A DNA stretch of 64,000 nt from CBDCUW01 sp963734865. Lineage in GTDB: Bacteria > Planctomycetota > Planctomycetia > Pirellulales > Pirellulaceae. The first letter of the stretch is position 1; each line of letters begins with the position of its first letter. The notes beneath the pieces are model-generated. The model saw only the letters and a program-made list of their open reading frames with translations, had not been told where the DNA came from and did not search any database. This document shows positions 30,201 through 38,440 of this stretch, piece after piece. The position numbers and the translations under genes were made by a program. Location of the stretch: positions 217,815 to 281,814 of the forward strand of contig CAVTIV010000016.1 of the NCBI GenBank assembly GCA_963734865.1, read 5' to 3'.

Positions 30201-31534
30201 CCGATTTCTCCAATGGTATCGTCACCGTTGGATTCGATTCCATTCCGGCTGGTGAAGCTCGCACATTCACGGTCACCGTCGACATCGACGAAGCCGCGAC
30301 AGGGACGGTCAACAACTCCGCTTCGGTATCCTCTGCGGGCACCGAGCTGGATAGTTCCGACAATAGCGATACGGCTTCCACCGCCTTGACACCCGACTTC
30401 GACGTCACCATCAGCAAGAGTGTGGACATCCCCGCGCCGGGACCCAACGACACCATCACTTACACCGTCGGCCTGGCCAACACAGGTCCGAGCACGGCCC
30501 CTGGTATCATCCTTAGTGATGCCATTCCCACTGGCTTGACGTTCGTCAGTGGCACGATGAACGGGCAAAACGCGACCAGCGATGGAACGACCATCACGTT
30601 TCCGGCGATCACCCTTGGTGATGGCGCGACCGCCTCGGCCACATTGGTGTTCACGGTCGATGCCAGTTCCAGCGGAACGATCACCAACACCGCGAGTGTT
30701 CCCGATCTTTCGGCCGCAGGCGAGAACGATATCACCAATAATTCGGCGGCCGCCGACGTGACGATCGTACCGGAAGCGGATCTCGGCGTCAGCCAAACCG
30801 TGTCCCTTGCCGATGCCCAGGCCGGCAGCGACCTGACCTATACGGTCACCGTGACGAACTCGGGCCCATCACAAGCCACCAATGTCATCGCCGTCGACAC
30901 GTTGCCCGCGGGTGTCACCTTCGTCAGCGGCACCGGCCCCAATAGCGAAGCGTTGACCGCTACCGGTGGCGTGGTCAACGTCAACGGCGGCAACCTGGCC
31001 AACGCCGGAACATTCAGCTTTACCATCAATGCGACGGTTGCGACTGGAGCCACGGGGATTCAGACGAATTCCGTCACCGTTTCCTCCGATGCCAACGACC
31101 CCAATGGCGCCAACGACACGGCGACAGCAGCGACCACGATCGATCCCAAGACATCCTCGATCGCCGGCACGGTCTACCTTGACGCCAATAACAACGGAAT
31201 TCAAGACAGCGGCGAATTGGGGATTGCCGGTGTTGTGTTGACACTCAGTGGTACCGACTCGCTGAGTAACACGGTCAATGCGACGGCCACAACCGATGCC
31301 AACGGCGACTATCTATTCGCGAATCTCGCCCAGGGAACGTACGACGTTGCCGAAACACAACCGCCCGGGTATCGCGACGGGATGGAGACAGCCGGTACCG
31401 GGGCAACCTCCGTCGTGGTTTCCGATAATCTGTTCTCGCAACTTGGACTCGCCGCAGAAACCAATGCGATCAACTTCGACTTTGGCGAGTTGAACGAACC
31501 ACTTTCCAAACGACGCTTCCTGGCATCGTCGTGA
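27272..31534 (+). CDS. Large surface protein with SdrD-B and repeated DUF11 domains
   Basis: 1420 residues. The N-terminus has the basic RRTARKRNRRLLVEHLTRRE and LLAS element typical of giant planctomycete secreted proteins. An SdrD B-like domain (GVAFVDEAADGFT ... ITDIDGSYRFDSLTAGRYFV) is followed by a unique region, a second SdrD B domain (LFFDNDASGGQNDGLREPSE), about six DUF11 repeats (each with VTNNGPS-like, LPTGVAFVSG-like and NTATVS-like motifs), and a last SdrD B domain (SIAGTVYLDANNNGIQDSGE). The C-terminus ends LSKRRFLASS. It is probably an adhesin or matrix protein. ATG 27314 is an alternative start. An intrinsic terminator follows. Confidence 0.88.
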   Translation: MPSGSHSSKYRTITMVWQRMMGRIQSVARRTARKRNRRLLVEHLTRRELLASDLGAIAGVAFVDEAADGFTAGDPPVLVDAGGNLVSPGTPGAQGIQIQLFEDTNSDMVFDAGDLLIGTDITDIDGSYRFDSLTAGRYFVQQQSVPQLNTPAAVAVDVTVVDGIQTALIDDYSTTTQSVTADSGTPTNSDSAAASEAIGGARDVEVTNTNGLGQLTVFVDSVTDTMSIGSLGDAEGTALIQYDGVDSTVTLDPTGLSGVSLAGDAPGSTLDPGAGLIVQTRADAAGDTLVITVYTDGSNSSTTSIPVPQDAGTFIETFVPFSLFATATGTGADFNNVGAIEASLALSANNDVFVSIVEARRPDVVQTDLANLLPVTLGGQLFFDNDASGGQNDGLREPSEAGITGVTVELYQLAGPTDVVDPTSSSPLTSTTTGAGGTYSFPGLDPGNYAVVVPSSMFLPGAALFGYANSTGNDPAPDPDDNVDDDDNGTTLPGGDVISGTITLESNNEPIDDDDSDPNTNTTVDFGFFAQIDLAITKTLNAAGSDLIAGGNVVFDIVVDNNGPLDATDVTITDIIPSGLTFAGTANPSGSFTTNVNGSTVEIIVGSVPAGTTATVQILADIGASQTADITNTASVSGFEIDIDPTNNSEDEVLDLPASDLRIEKSDATDPVNAGNQLVYTITVTNDGPDGAAGITVVDPLPTGVAFVSGNVDGNTSLVAFDSGTGEVTATVGTLANAGISVITVTVAVADNAASPLSNTATVSADPNTDPDLNNNSTAEDTTVERLVDVEVDKTVSGNPVAGQSVTYTVVVTNNGPSEARNVSVTDTLESVLTLDAGSFDPGTSGTVLSQNGQDLTFDVGSLSGGATATFSFDVSIASSAIGTVPNAATVTTTDTDSDATNDSVTVNMDVVRQVDLVLQKAVDLATAVPGQDQLVYTFTVGHDTNSPSDADSVVVTDTLPSGLVGAVISAPTADSTDFSNGIVTVGFDSIPAGEARTFTVTVDIDEAATGTVNNSASVSSAGTELDSSDNSDTASTALTPDFDVTISKSVDIPAPGPNDTITYTVGLANTGPSTAPGIILSDAIPTGLTFVSGTMNGQNATSDGTTITFPAITLGDGATASATLVFTVDASSSGTITNTASVPDLSAAGENDITNNSAAADVTIVPEADLGVSQTVSLADAQAGSDLTYTVTVTNSGPSQATNVIAVDTLPAGVTFVSGTGPNSEALTATGGVVNVNGGNLANAGTFSFTINATVATGATGIQTNSVTVSSDANDPNGANDTATAATTIDPKTSSIAGTVYLDANNNGIQDSGELGIAGVVLTLSGTDSLSNTVNATATTDANGDYLFANLAQGTYDVAETQPPGYRDGMETAGTGATSVVVSDNLFSQLGLAAETNAINFDFGELNEPLSKRRFLASS

Positions 31535-31644
31535 TCAAGGCAAACGGCGGCGTGCGATCTGCTCTCAATGGGAGCCGGTGATGCGCGTGAGAGCAAATCG
31601 AGAAAGCCGCCAATTACCAACATGACAAGCTAATGAAGCTTAAA

Positions 31645-31678
31645 GCGCTCGGATCCGGGGGGGTCCCGAGCGTTTTTT
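31645..31678 (+). terminator. Intrinsic terminator of the DUF11 protein gene
   Basis: CGCTCGG (31646-31652) pairs with CCGAGCG (31666-31672), followed by TTTTTT (31673-31678). Confidence 0.8.
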
Positions 31679-31696
31679 CGTTTTACAAGCGAAATC

Positions 31697-31717
31697 AATT
31701 GGTGCCACCCACCAATT
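31697..31717. repeat. REP-like palindrome upstream of RAYT
   Basis: AATTGGTG-CCACC-CACCAATT, a perfect 8-base dyad with a 5-base loop. It contains GGTGCCACCCAC (31701-31712), which recurs inverted at 33228-33239 on the other side of the transposase gene. Confidence 0.7.
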
Positions 31718-31776
31718 ATTGACAGGTTGGAGGCGGTGGGGTAAATTGCCGTGGTCCTTTGAAGAGGAGAAGAACC

Positions 31777-32943
31777 ATGGGGCGGCCGAAACGAGATGAA
31801 CAGTTCAGTCCGGACGAGGTTTGTATCGTCCACACCGTGCAGCGATGTGTCCGTAGGGCCTTCCTGGCTGGAGTCGATCCGGTCTCGGGTAACGACTTCT
31901 CGTTTCGTAAAGAGGCGATCCGGCTCAGGCTCGAAGCTCTGGCCTCGGTGTTCGGTATCGATGTGCTCACCTATGCGGTGATGAGCAATCACATCCATTC
32001 GATTCTGCGGAATCGCCCCGATGTCGTTTCTCAGTGGAGTGACCGCGAGGTGGCGCTGCGTTGGCTAAAAGTCTATCCCGGCCGCAGGTTGGGAGAACAT
32101 CTGGCTGAGCCCACCGACAATGACGTCAAGACGCTGGCTCGGAGCAAAAAACGACTGAAAGTGATTCGTCGCCGACTATCGGATATCTCCTGGTTCATGC
32201 GGGCATTGTCCGAGCCGATTGCCCGCATGGCCAACAAGCAGGATGAATGCACGGGCAGGTTCTGGGAGGGCCGCTTCAAAGCCCAGCGGATCGTTGATGA
32301 GGCCGGGTTGTTGGCCTGCGCCATGTACGTTGATCTCAATCCGGTACGAGCAGCGATGGCCGCCAGCCCCGATGAGTCTCCACACACCTCGGCCTACGAC
32401 CGGATCGAGGGAGCCAAGGGGAAACGGATCGCTTCGGCAGCCTTCGATCTGGTTGCAGTACCGACCGAACAGGCGGGCCGAGAAATCCGTGAGACGCCGA
32501 TTGAGGAGCTTCAGCGTCGGCGGCAAGCCAAGCGTCGCAATCCAACCGGTAAACGGGTTCCGCGGGACAGTTGGCTGGCTCCGTTGGCGTTCAAGCCGAG
32601 CGGAAAGTCTTTGCAGGATGCTCAAGTCCATACCGCAGGACTGCGGGCCAGCGACCGGGGATTCTTAAACCTCTCGTTTGGTGAGTACCTGCGGTTGCTG
32701 CGTTGGACCGCCAAGCAGAGGATCGGCGGACTGGCGGGGAAGGTCCCACCGTCCCTGGCCAAGACACTGACCGAGTTGGGCATTGAGGCCTCGATGTGGT
32801 GTGACCTGGTTTGGAACTGGCAGAAGTACTTTGGCAAGTCAACCTGTGCGGGCAGTCCCGAGTCGATGCGCGATGACGCCGATCGCACTGGCCGTCATTG
32901 GCATCGTGGCCAACAGTCTGCATCAGCCTGCTTTGTCAGTTGA
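31777..32943 (+). CDS. REP-associated tyrosine (Y1/HUH) transposase, RAYT-like
   Basis: 388 residues from ATG 31777 (MGRPKRDEQF) with GAAGAGGAGAAG upstream; a TTG six codons earlier is unlikely. The HUH motif is NHIHSI (~70), and the likely catalytic Tyr is in CAMYVDLNPVRAAM (~181), with RFWEGRFKAQRI between. This is the IS200/REP-associated Y1 transposase family, which nicks and joins single-stranded DNA at hairpins. The gene is intact and flanked by an inverted GTGGGTGGCACC motif. A C-terminal extension of about 150 residues after the Y1 domain is longer than in minimal RAYTs. Confidence 0.88.
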   Translation: MGRPKRDEQFSPDEVCIVHTVQRCVRRAFLAGVDPVSGNDFSFRKEAIRLRLEALASVFGIDVLTYAVMSNHIHSILRNRPDVVSQWSDREVALRWLKVYPGRRLGEHLAEPTDNDVKTLARSKKRLKVIRRRLSDISWFMRALSEPIARMANKQDECTGRFWEGRFKAQRIVDEAGLLACAMYVDLNPVRAAMAASPDESPHTSAYDRIEGAKGKRIASAAFDLVAVPTEQAGREIRETPIEELQRRRQAKRRNPTGKRVPRDSWLAPLAFKPSGKSLQDAQVHTAGLRASDRGFLNLSFGEYLRLLRWTAKQRIGGLAGKVPPSLAKTLTELGIEASMWCDLVWNWQKYFGKSTCAGSPESMRDDADRTGRHWHRGQQSASACFVS

Positions 32944-32995
32944 AATTGCATCCTGCAATCACGCTCCGGTCGCAGGGCTTTGAACACCAATCTAA

Positions 32996-33136
32996 CGCAT
33001 CTACCGGCTGCTGGTTGCCCGATCCCGACTCCTCTGGGGCGAAGGCAACGCAGTTCACCGATTGCACCAGGTCAGCGGACTGATCGTCACTGTGTTGGGC
33101 GTTTTATGGGCCTCGGGCGTAATCTGGAGTCAGTAA
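32996..33136 (+). pseudogene. Possible C-terminal remnant of a membrane protein
   Basis: An open frame of 46 codons directly after a TAA and without a normal start codon encodes IYRLLVARSRLLWGEGNAV then HRLHQVSGLIVTVLGVLWAS ending VIWSQ. The last 20 residues look like a membrane helix. It may be a stump left after rearrangement near the transposase. The parent family is not recognised. Confidence 0.25.
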
Positions 33137-33227
33137 ATCGCTTTCTTCACGTCCTGCGTCATCTTGCGCGGGTGATTGCTGGCCGAGCGTGCCAAAGCGA
33201 ATGAAATACGACTGTGCCATTCGATTC

Positions 33228-33239
33228 GTGGGTGGCACC
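33228..33239. repeat. Right-hand inverted copy of the RAYT-flanking motif
   Basis: GTGGGTGGCACC, the exact reverse complement of 31701-31712. Together the two copies bracket the Y1 transposase gene by about 1.5 kb. Confidence 0.65.
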
Positions 33240-33397
33240 CTTTATTGAGCTTGTGGCGGTCTGCCGGAGCGTTTACGCTTAGCCATCCTTGGCTCTCTGG
33301 TTTGTGGATTGGTGTGAGAACCTCCATTTTCCACGGGAGCCTTTTTCATGCCTACATCAATCCGCCGGTGATATTCGATCGCCTAAAGTGCAGTTTT

Positions 33398-33877
33398 TTA
33401 TTTCGCAGGGATGATCTTGCCGAACAGATGGCCGCCGACAGCGTCGTGTTGCCAGGTCCCGGCATAACGATCCGAGTGGATCAAAACGCGGGCACCAAAC
33501 GTACCCATCCCGGGAATCCAAAACGAATCGAGCGTGATCACCGGCGTGCTGCCCGACCATAACACCTTCAAGTCCATCGGGACTTCGTTGTCGACGTCGC
33601 CATACTTGATACGTGCGGTGAACCGGTACATGTTTTCTTCCGGCAGCTTTTCGCACTTGCTGATCGTATATTCCTCGGTCTTGGGCGCCGCGTCTTCTTT
33701 GCCCTCGATCGTGAATTTCCCGACGAACTTGGCGCCCGTCAAATAGGTCGCGAGTCTTTGCTCTCGTGTCGCCTGTTGCGATTCGTCCGAGCTGGCAATT
33801 TCGGCCTCCTGTGGTGGTTCCGCCGCGGCAAAATGGGAAACGGACAACAGGGTCAGCAGTGAAAATAGATATCTCAT
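33398..33877 (-). CDS. Small secreted protein of unknown function
   Basis: 159 residues from ATG 33877, with GGAG eight bases upstream on the minus strand; the longer open frame upstream lacks such a site and would hide the signal peptide (MRYLFSLLTLLSVSHFAAAE). The mature part begins with an acidic stretch (PPQEAEIASSDESQQ), then a beta-rich domain (AKFVGKFTIEG, MYRFTARIKYGDVDNEVPMD, STPVITLDSFWIPGMGTFGA). No named family is recognised. It is the last gene of the minus-strand run that begins with the M1 peptidase, separated from cinA by 213 bases. Confidence 0.7.
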   Translation of the reverse strand: MRYLFSLLTLLSVSHFAAAEPPQEAEIASSDESQQATREQRLATYLTGAKFVGKFTIEGKEDAAPKTEEYTISKCEKLPEENMYRFTARIKYGDVDNEVPMDLKVLWSGSTPVITLDSFWIPGMGTFGARVLIHSDRYAGTWQHDAVGGHLFGKIIPAK

Positions 33878-34090
33878 TGTTTTTCTCCGGCGAGGGGCGG
33901 CCGTGTTGGGCCATTCTCTTTCTACCATACGTGATTCAAATCCGCTGATGTACCAGGGATTCTTTTGCGATCGACGTTTCGACAAATCGATTGGAATTGA
34001 ACAGCGATGTCGCAGGGAAAGCTTGGCTCGTCCATTTCTTCTTTTTTTCCCTGACACCCTGGGCAGCGAGCCGGTTGTCACCGGTCGTTG

Positions 34091-35365
34091 TCACCGGTCT
34101 GGTGTCACCCGTTCTCTGGCCATCACCTTTCGCATCCATGCCATGGCCGACTTGGCGATCCGCTGCTGCAAGATATCGGGGTGACCCCCAATCACGATGG
34201 TGGTCGGGTAGCGTGTCCCTTCGGCGTCGACGACAGACAAAGTGACTTCCGCAGCCGGCAGCGGTTTGTCATCGGTTTCCAACGCTGGATATTGATCCAC
34301 CAACAGCAGCCAATCGGCGGCGAACCTGTGGCGGAAAACTTCCAGCGCGTCGGGCAGATCGTGTCGGTCCGACAAATCCAGCAAATCATCGCTCGTTGCC
34401 AACGACAGTCCGCCGCGGTAGGCCGGAGTTTCTCCGAGGGCTGCGAACCAATCCGCCAGCGGTGCGGCCCGCCCCAGTTCGATCAGCATCAGCGACTGAC
34501 TGCGTTGCCGCAAAGCAGCATCGATCGCGTGTTGCTGCTCGAACGTTTCTCCTTCGCCAAAATACAGCTCACCAACGCGTTGCATGATTTCTTCACGCGT
34601 ATCGCGGATCATCGAATCACATATCATCTGCGACTCGCCGATCGCGGTGATCCGCAACGAGATCGTCGCGGCGCTGACGGTGATTCCGACGCGTGGTTGG
34701 CGGTCTCGTGAAATCATATCGCCCAACTGATGTTCCATGTCGCTTTCGCCAACGCCAAAGAATTTCATCACCAGATGACGAATGACCGCGGCACCATCGG
34801 ATTGCTGCAAGATCCGCTGGGCAACGGTTTCGTCGAACATTCGCTTCATTTCGGCCGGTACCCCGGGCAGCGCGTAAATTCGGCAAGCAGCCTGTTCGCC
34901 ACGGTCGACCGGCAAGTCGATGCCGGGCGCCGTGCCCTGGGGGTTGAGAATCTCGTCACTGCCCAGGGGAAACATGGCTTGGACTTGATTGCGTTCTGGC
35001 ATTTCCCGCTGCCGGCGAGCGAACAAGGACTCGATGTGACGCAGCGCCGATTCGCGAAGTTGCAGAGGCTTGCCAGTCATCGCGGCGAGTGCTTCGCGGG
35101 TCAGGTCATCGCGGGTTGGCCCCAAACCGCCTGTGCTGACGACCAGGTCGGCTCGCCTTGAGGCGATGCGGAAGACTTCGATATTGTCTTCGAGCGTATC
35201 AGCAACGGTTGAGTGGTGAGTCACGACGATACCCAACTCACCAAGGCGTTGGCTCAACCACTGTGCGTTTGTGTCGAGCCTCGCCCCGCTGGTCATCTCA
35301 TCGCCGATCGAGACGACTTCCGCTGTTAGGTGTCGATGGGCTGATTTGTTCATCGTCGGCTTCAT
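34091..35365 (-). CDS. cinA: CinA-like protein (MoaB/Mog domain plus divergent C-terminus)
   Basis: 424 residues. The N-terminal half is the molybdopterin-binding-like COG1058 domain (AEVVSIGDEMTSGARLDTNA, VVSTGGLGPTRDDLTREAL, YALPGVPAEMKRMFDE), which in CinA/PncC proteins handles ADP-ribose/NMN salvage. The C-terminal half (QSLMLIELGRAAPLADWF ... TIVIGGHPDILQQRIAKSAM) matches the CinA amidohydrolase domain only weakly, so NMN deamidase activity is uncertain. The start (ATG 35365, or 35353) lies inside the upstream DUF6702 gene, an overlap of 68 or 56 bases. Confidence 0.82.
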   Translation of the reverse strand: MKPTMNKSAHRHLTAEVVSIGDEMTSGARLDTNAQWLSQRLGELGIVVTHHSTVADTLEDNIEVFRIASRRADLVVSTGGLGPTRDDLTREALAAMTGKPLQLRESALRHIESLFARRQREMPERNQVQAMFPLGSDEILNPQGTAPGIDLPVDRGEQAACRIYALPGVPAEMKRMFDETVAQRILQQSDGAAVIRHLVMKFFGVGESDMEHQLGDMISRDRQPRVGITVSAATISLRITAIGESQMICDSMIRDTREEIMQRVGELYFGEGETFEQQHAIDAALRQRSQSLMLIELGRAAPLADWFAALGETPAYRGGLSLATSDDLLDLSDRHDLPDALEVFRHRFAADWLLLVDQYPALETDDKPLPAAEVTLSVVDAEGTRYPTTIVIGGHPDILQQRIAKSAMAWMRKVMARERVTPDR

Positions 35366-35834
35366 CCAGGTACGCTTTCGGTCGTTGGATTGTAAGCGTG
35401 ACGGCCCGTCGTGGCACTTGCCCCAAAAACAGAATCCGATTTACCTGACCGTCGTTGCGTTCGAAGAGAATCCGCTGGTCGATCGATCGTGGTTTCTGAT
35501 GGTCGGCTGGCTCGATCTCGAAATACCACCAGACGTGGGACTTTTTGTCATCTCGTCCGATCCAGTGATAGCTGGCTTGCGGGATTCTTTCGCTCGAATC
35601 GCTTTTCGATTTCTCCTCCTCCCCCATGATTCGGAATCGACGGCCGAGATACTCGACCGCCCACTGCGCGACGTCTTTGTCGGCAGCCAGTTTGCTTTTC
35701 AGCCACTGCTCATCCAAAGGATCAAAACGCAAAGCGACCTCCAGCCGCTTTGTCTCGTGGTTCCATTCGACTTCGGACACCGTTTCGTGAACGGGATGAA
35801 GCAGCGCGGCGGTGAGCAGGAGGGAAAGGATCAT
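35298..35834 (-). CDS. DUF6702-like protein
   Basis: 178 residues with a short signal peptide (MILSLLLTAALLHPVHETV). EVEWNHETKRLEVALRFDP, WAVEYLGRRFRIMGEEE and HVWWYFEIEPADHQKPRSID resemble the DUF6702 family, found beside M1 peptidases in bacteroidetes and planctomycetes. The ATG overlaps the stop of the M1 gene (ATGA, 35831-35834), so the two are probably translationally coupled. The C-terminal 22 residues are hydrophilic and overlap cinA. Confidence 0.7.
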   Translation of the reverse strand: MILSLLLTAALLHPVHETVSEVEWNHETKRLEVALRFDPLDEQWLKSKLAADKDVAQWAVEYLGRRFRIMGEEEKSKSDSSERIPQASYHWIGRDDKKSHVWWYFEIEPADHQKPRSIDQRILFERNDGQVNRILFLGQVPRRAVTLTIQRPKAYLDEADDEQISPSTPNSGSRLDRR

Positions 35835-38278
35835 TCGCCGTTCTTCTTCGCTCCGGGCGCGTCGACCTCGTTCTTGTCGTCGCTGGACTTGACTTTCTCT
35901 TTTTCCTTTTTCTCGGTTTCCTGTGCTTTTTGCATCGGGTTCTTGCTCTTGCTGTCCTTGAACAATTTAAAGCGACTGGGGACGAGCTTGGGTGGCCAAT
36001 GGTTGTTGGATTCTTCCGTGTCGGCGGTTTGCCGTTTCGGATCAAGCTCGAAGCGAGTGATTTCTTTGTCGGTCACGAACAGTTTTTCGACGTGGCCACT
36101 GTCGATCCGCCAGATCTCGGCCGGGAACATCATCAATTCGCTGGTATCATCGGCGTAGTAAACACGAACGATGATCGGCATCACCAGGCCTCCGACGTTG
36201 CGGAAGCTAACCACGTAGAAATTCGTGGTCCGGCGAAGCATCACCCGTTGCTCGGCGTCGAGCCCATCGAGAAACTTTTGGAATGACTTGCGGGCCGACT
36301 CTTCGACCTTGAGCTCGTCGTAGTCTGGACTGTTGTAAAAGTCCTTCAAACCTGGTTGCCAATCGATCCGCTTGGGTAACTCGGCGTTGCGTTCCTTGCT
36401 AAGGGTGTCTTCACGTTCCTCACGTGCCTTGCGTTTTCGTTCGGCATCTTCATCGGGATCACCGCTGTCGATTTGGAATAACTTGACACCATCAATCCCG
36501 ATATCGACATGATCGGTGCTGTAGAACCATCCGCGCCAAAACCAATCGAGGTCAATACCGGAAGCATCTTCCATCGTGCGAAAAAAATCAGATGGTGTTG
36601 GTCGTTTGAACTTCCATCGTCGCGCGTATTCGCGGAAGGCAAAATCAAATAGCTCGCGGCCAAGAATCGTTTCCCGCAGGATGTTCAGCGCGGTGGCGGG
36701 TTTGGAATACGCGTTGGGCCCGAACTGCACGATCTCTTCGCTGCCGGTCATGATCGGCCGCTGACCACCACCGCGCATGTAGGGCACAATCTTTTCAGGA
36801 TCACCCCGTTTGGACGGGTAATCTTCTTCCCACTCCTGCTCGGCCAGGTATTGCAAAAACGTGTTCAGCCCTTCATCCATCCAGGTCCATTGGCGTTCGT
36901 CGCTATTGACAATCATCGGAAAGAAATTGTGCCCGACCTCGTGGATGACGACCGAGATCAATCCATACTTCGTCGCTTTGCTGTAGGTCCCGTCTTCCTC
37001 CGGTCGTGGCCCGTTGAAACAGATCATCGGATATTCCATGCCATAGACCGGCCCATTGACGCTGATCGCCACCGGATAGGGGTAGGCGAACGAGTAGCGG
37101 CCGTAAACTTCCAGCGTGTGGGCGATCGATTCGGTCGAATATCGGCTCCACAGCGGTTCGGCTTCGTTTGGCCAATAGGACATCGCCAAAACCTTCTGGC
37201 CATCAACGTCGACTGCCATCGCATCCCAGATGAACTTGCGGCTTACGGCAAATGCAAAATCGCGGACGTTGTTGGCGTGGAACACCCACGTCTTGGTATC
37301 CTTGCTGCGTTTTGATTCGTTCTGCTTCGCTTCCTCGGGAGTGATGATGAACAACGGTTTGGTTGCGGATTTCGCCTTTTCCAGTCGCTCGATCCACTGC
37401 GGCTGAAGGACATCGACGGCGTTTTGCAGCGAGCCAGTGGCACCGACCACCATGTCAGCGGGCACCGTGATTCGGACTTTGTAGTCGCCCAGTTCAAGCG
37501 TGAACTCGCCACGTCCGAGAAACTGCTTGTGTTGCCAACCGGTGTAGTCGGTATAAGCAGCGATGCGTGGAAACCACTGCGCCATCTCATAGATATAATT
37601 CTCGTCTCGCTCAAAAAACTCGTAACCACCTCGCGTGCGAATCACTTTTGCGTCGACGATATTGAACGAATAACGAACGTTGATTTGGGTGGACGCCCCG
37701 GGATCGAGCGGTTTTGCCAGGTCCAGTCGCATCATCGTTTTCACGACGTGGTGCGCAATCGGTTGGTTCTCCGCATTCGTCACCGCTTCGATTTTATAGC
37801 CACCGTCGAACGCGATTCGGGCCATGATCGAGTTCATCGCCTGGAACGAAATCCGGGGCGTCAGGTTAGGAGCTCGCGACGTTTTCACTCCATCTGAATC
37901 GGGCTTGAACAAATTCTGGTCCAACTGCATCCACAGATAATGCAACGGGTGTGGCGAGTGGTTGTGATAGTCAATCCGTGCGATACCGCTGATTCGTTGG
38001 TTCTCGTCGTCCAGGGTGACATCGATGTCATAGTCGGCACGCTGTTGCCAATAGGCCGGGCCCGGAGCACCGGATGCGGTGCGGAAGGTATTGGGTGTCG
38101 GAAGCCAAGAATCGATTTGATAAAACCGATCCACCGAATCGACGTGCTTGGCATTCGGCAGAGGTTGGCCCCAAGCGGAGCCGGCGACCAAAGTGGCACA
38201 GGAAGCAAACAGCAAAATACGAATCACGAAACCTACCCTGGAAATAGGAAACCGGAGAGAGCGATTGGAGGCTATCAT
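35831..38278 (-). CDS. M1-family metallopeptidase, secreted
   Basis: 815 residues from ATG 38278; the frame is open much further upstream but that part is antisense to the EboE gene. The signal peptide is IRILLFASCATLVAGSAWGQ. The catalytic zinc site is VIHEVGHNFFPMI (~443) with the third ligand in WTWMDEGLNTFLQYL (~466). The exopeptidase loop reads YGMEYPMICFN in place of GAMEN. The C-terminal tail is charged and Lys/Glu-rich. The protein probably acts on peptides in the periplasm. DUF6702 follows with a 4-base overlap. Confidence 0.88.
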   Translation of the reverse strand: MIASNRSLRFPISRVGFVIRILLFASCATLVAGSAWGQPLPNAKHVDSVDRFYQIDSWLPTPNTFRTASGAPGPAYWQQRADYDIDVTLDDENQRISGIARIDYHNHSPHPLHYLWMQLDQNLFKPDSDGVKTSRAPNLTPRISFQAMNSIMARIAFDGGYKIEAVTNAENQPIAHHVVKTMMRLDLAKPLDPGASTQINVRYSFNIVDAKVIRTRGGYEFFERDENYIYEMAQWFPRIAAYTDYTGWQHKQFLGRGEFTLELGDYKVRITVPADMVVGATGSLQNAVDVLQPQWIERLEKAKSATKPLFIITPEEAKQNESKRSKDTKTWVFHANNVRDFAFAVSRKFIWDAMAVDVDGQKVLAMSYWPNEAEPLWSRYSTESIAHTLEVYGRYSFAYPYPVAISVNGPVYGMEYPMICFNGPRPEEDGTYSKATKYGLISVVIHEVGHNFFPMIVNSDERQWTWMDEGLNTFLQYLAEQEWEEDYPSKRGDPEKIVPYMRGGGQRPIMTGSEEIVQFGPNAYSKPATALNILRETILGRELFDFAFREYARRWKFKRPTPSDFFRTMEDASGIDLDWFWRGWFYSTDHVDIGIDGVKLFQIDSGDPDEDAERKRKAREEREDTLSKERNAELPKRIDWQPGLKDFYNSPDYDELKVEESARKSFQKFLDGLDAEQRVMLRRTTNFYVVSFRNVGGLVMPIIVRVYYADDTSELMMFPAEIWRIDSGHVEKLFVTDKEITRFELDPKRQTADTEESNNHWPPKLVPSRFKLFKDSKSKNPMQKAQETEKKEKEKVKSSDDKNEVDAPGAKKNGE

Positions 38279-38440
38279 CAATTCTTCGTTCCCGCACTGA
38301 ACAGGTAATCGTCGGCGAACGGACCGAGACGCCCGTTTGCGGGAAACCAGGAACAGTTTAATCTGCTCGTCGCCAACCGAGGCGTGCCGCTGCACCCTCG
38401 AAGGCCGCGGTCGGTCGAAATTCCCCTTCCCCCAGCAATT

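Larger units (their letters stand above)
32944..33397. other. Intergenic region with REP copy and possible gene remnant
   Basis: No intact gene. It holds a possible membrane-protein remnant (32996-33136) and the right-hand GTGGGTGGCACC repeat. The segment from 33240 to 33397 shows nothing recognisable. Confidence 0.4.
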
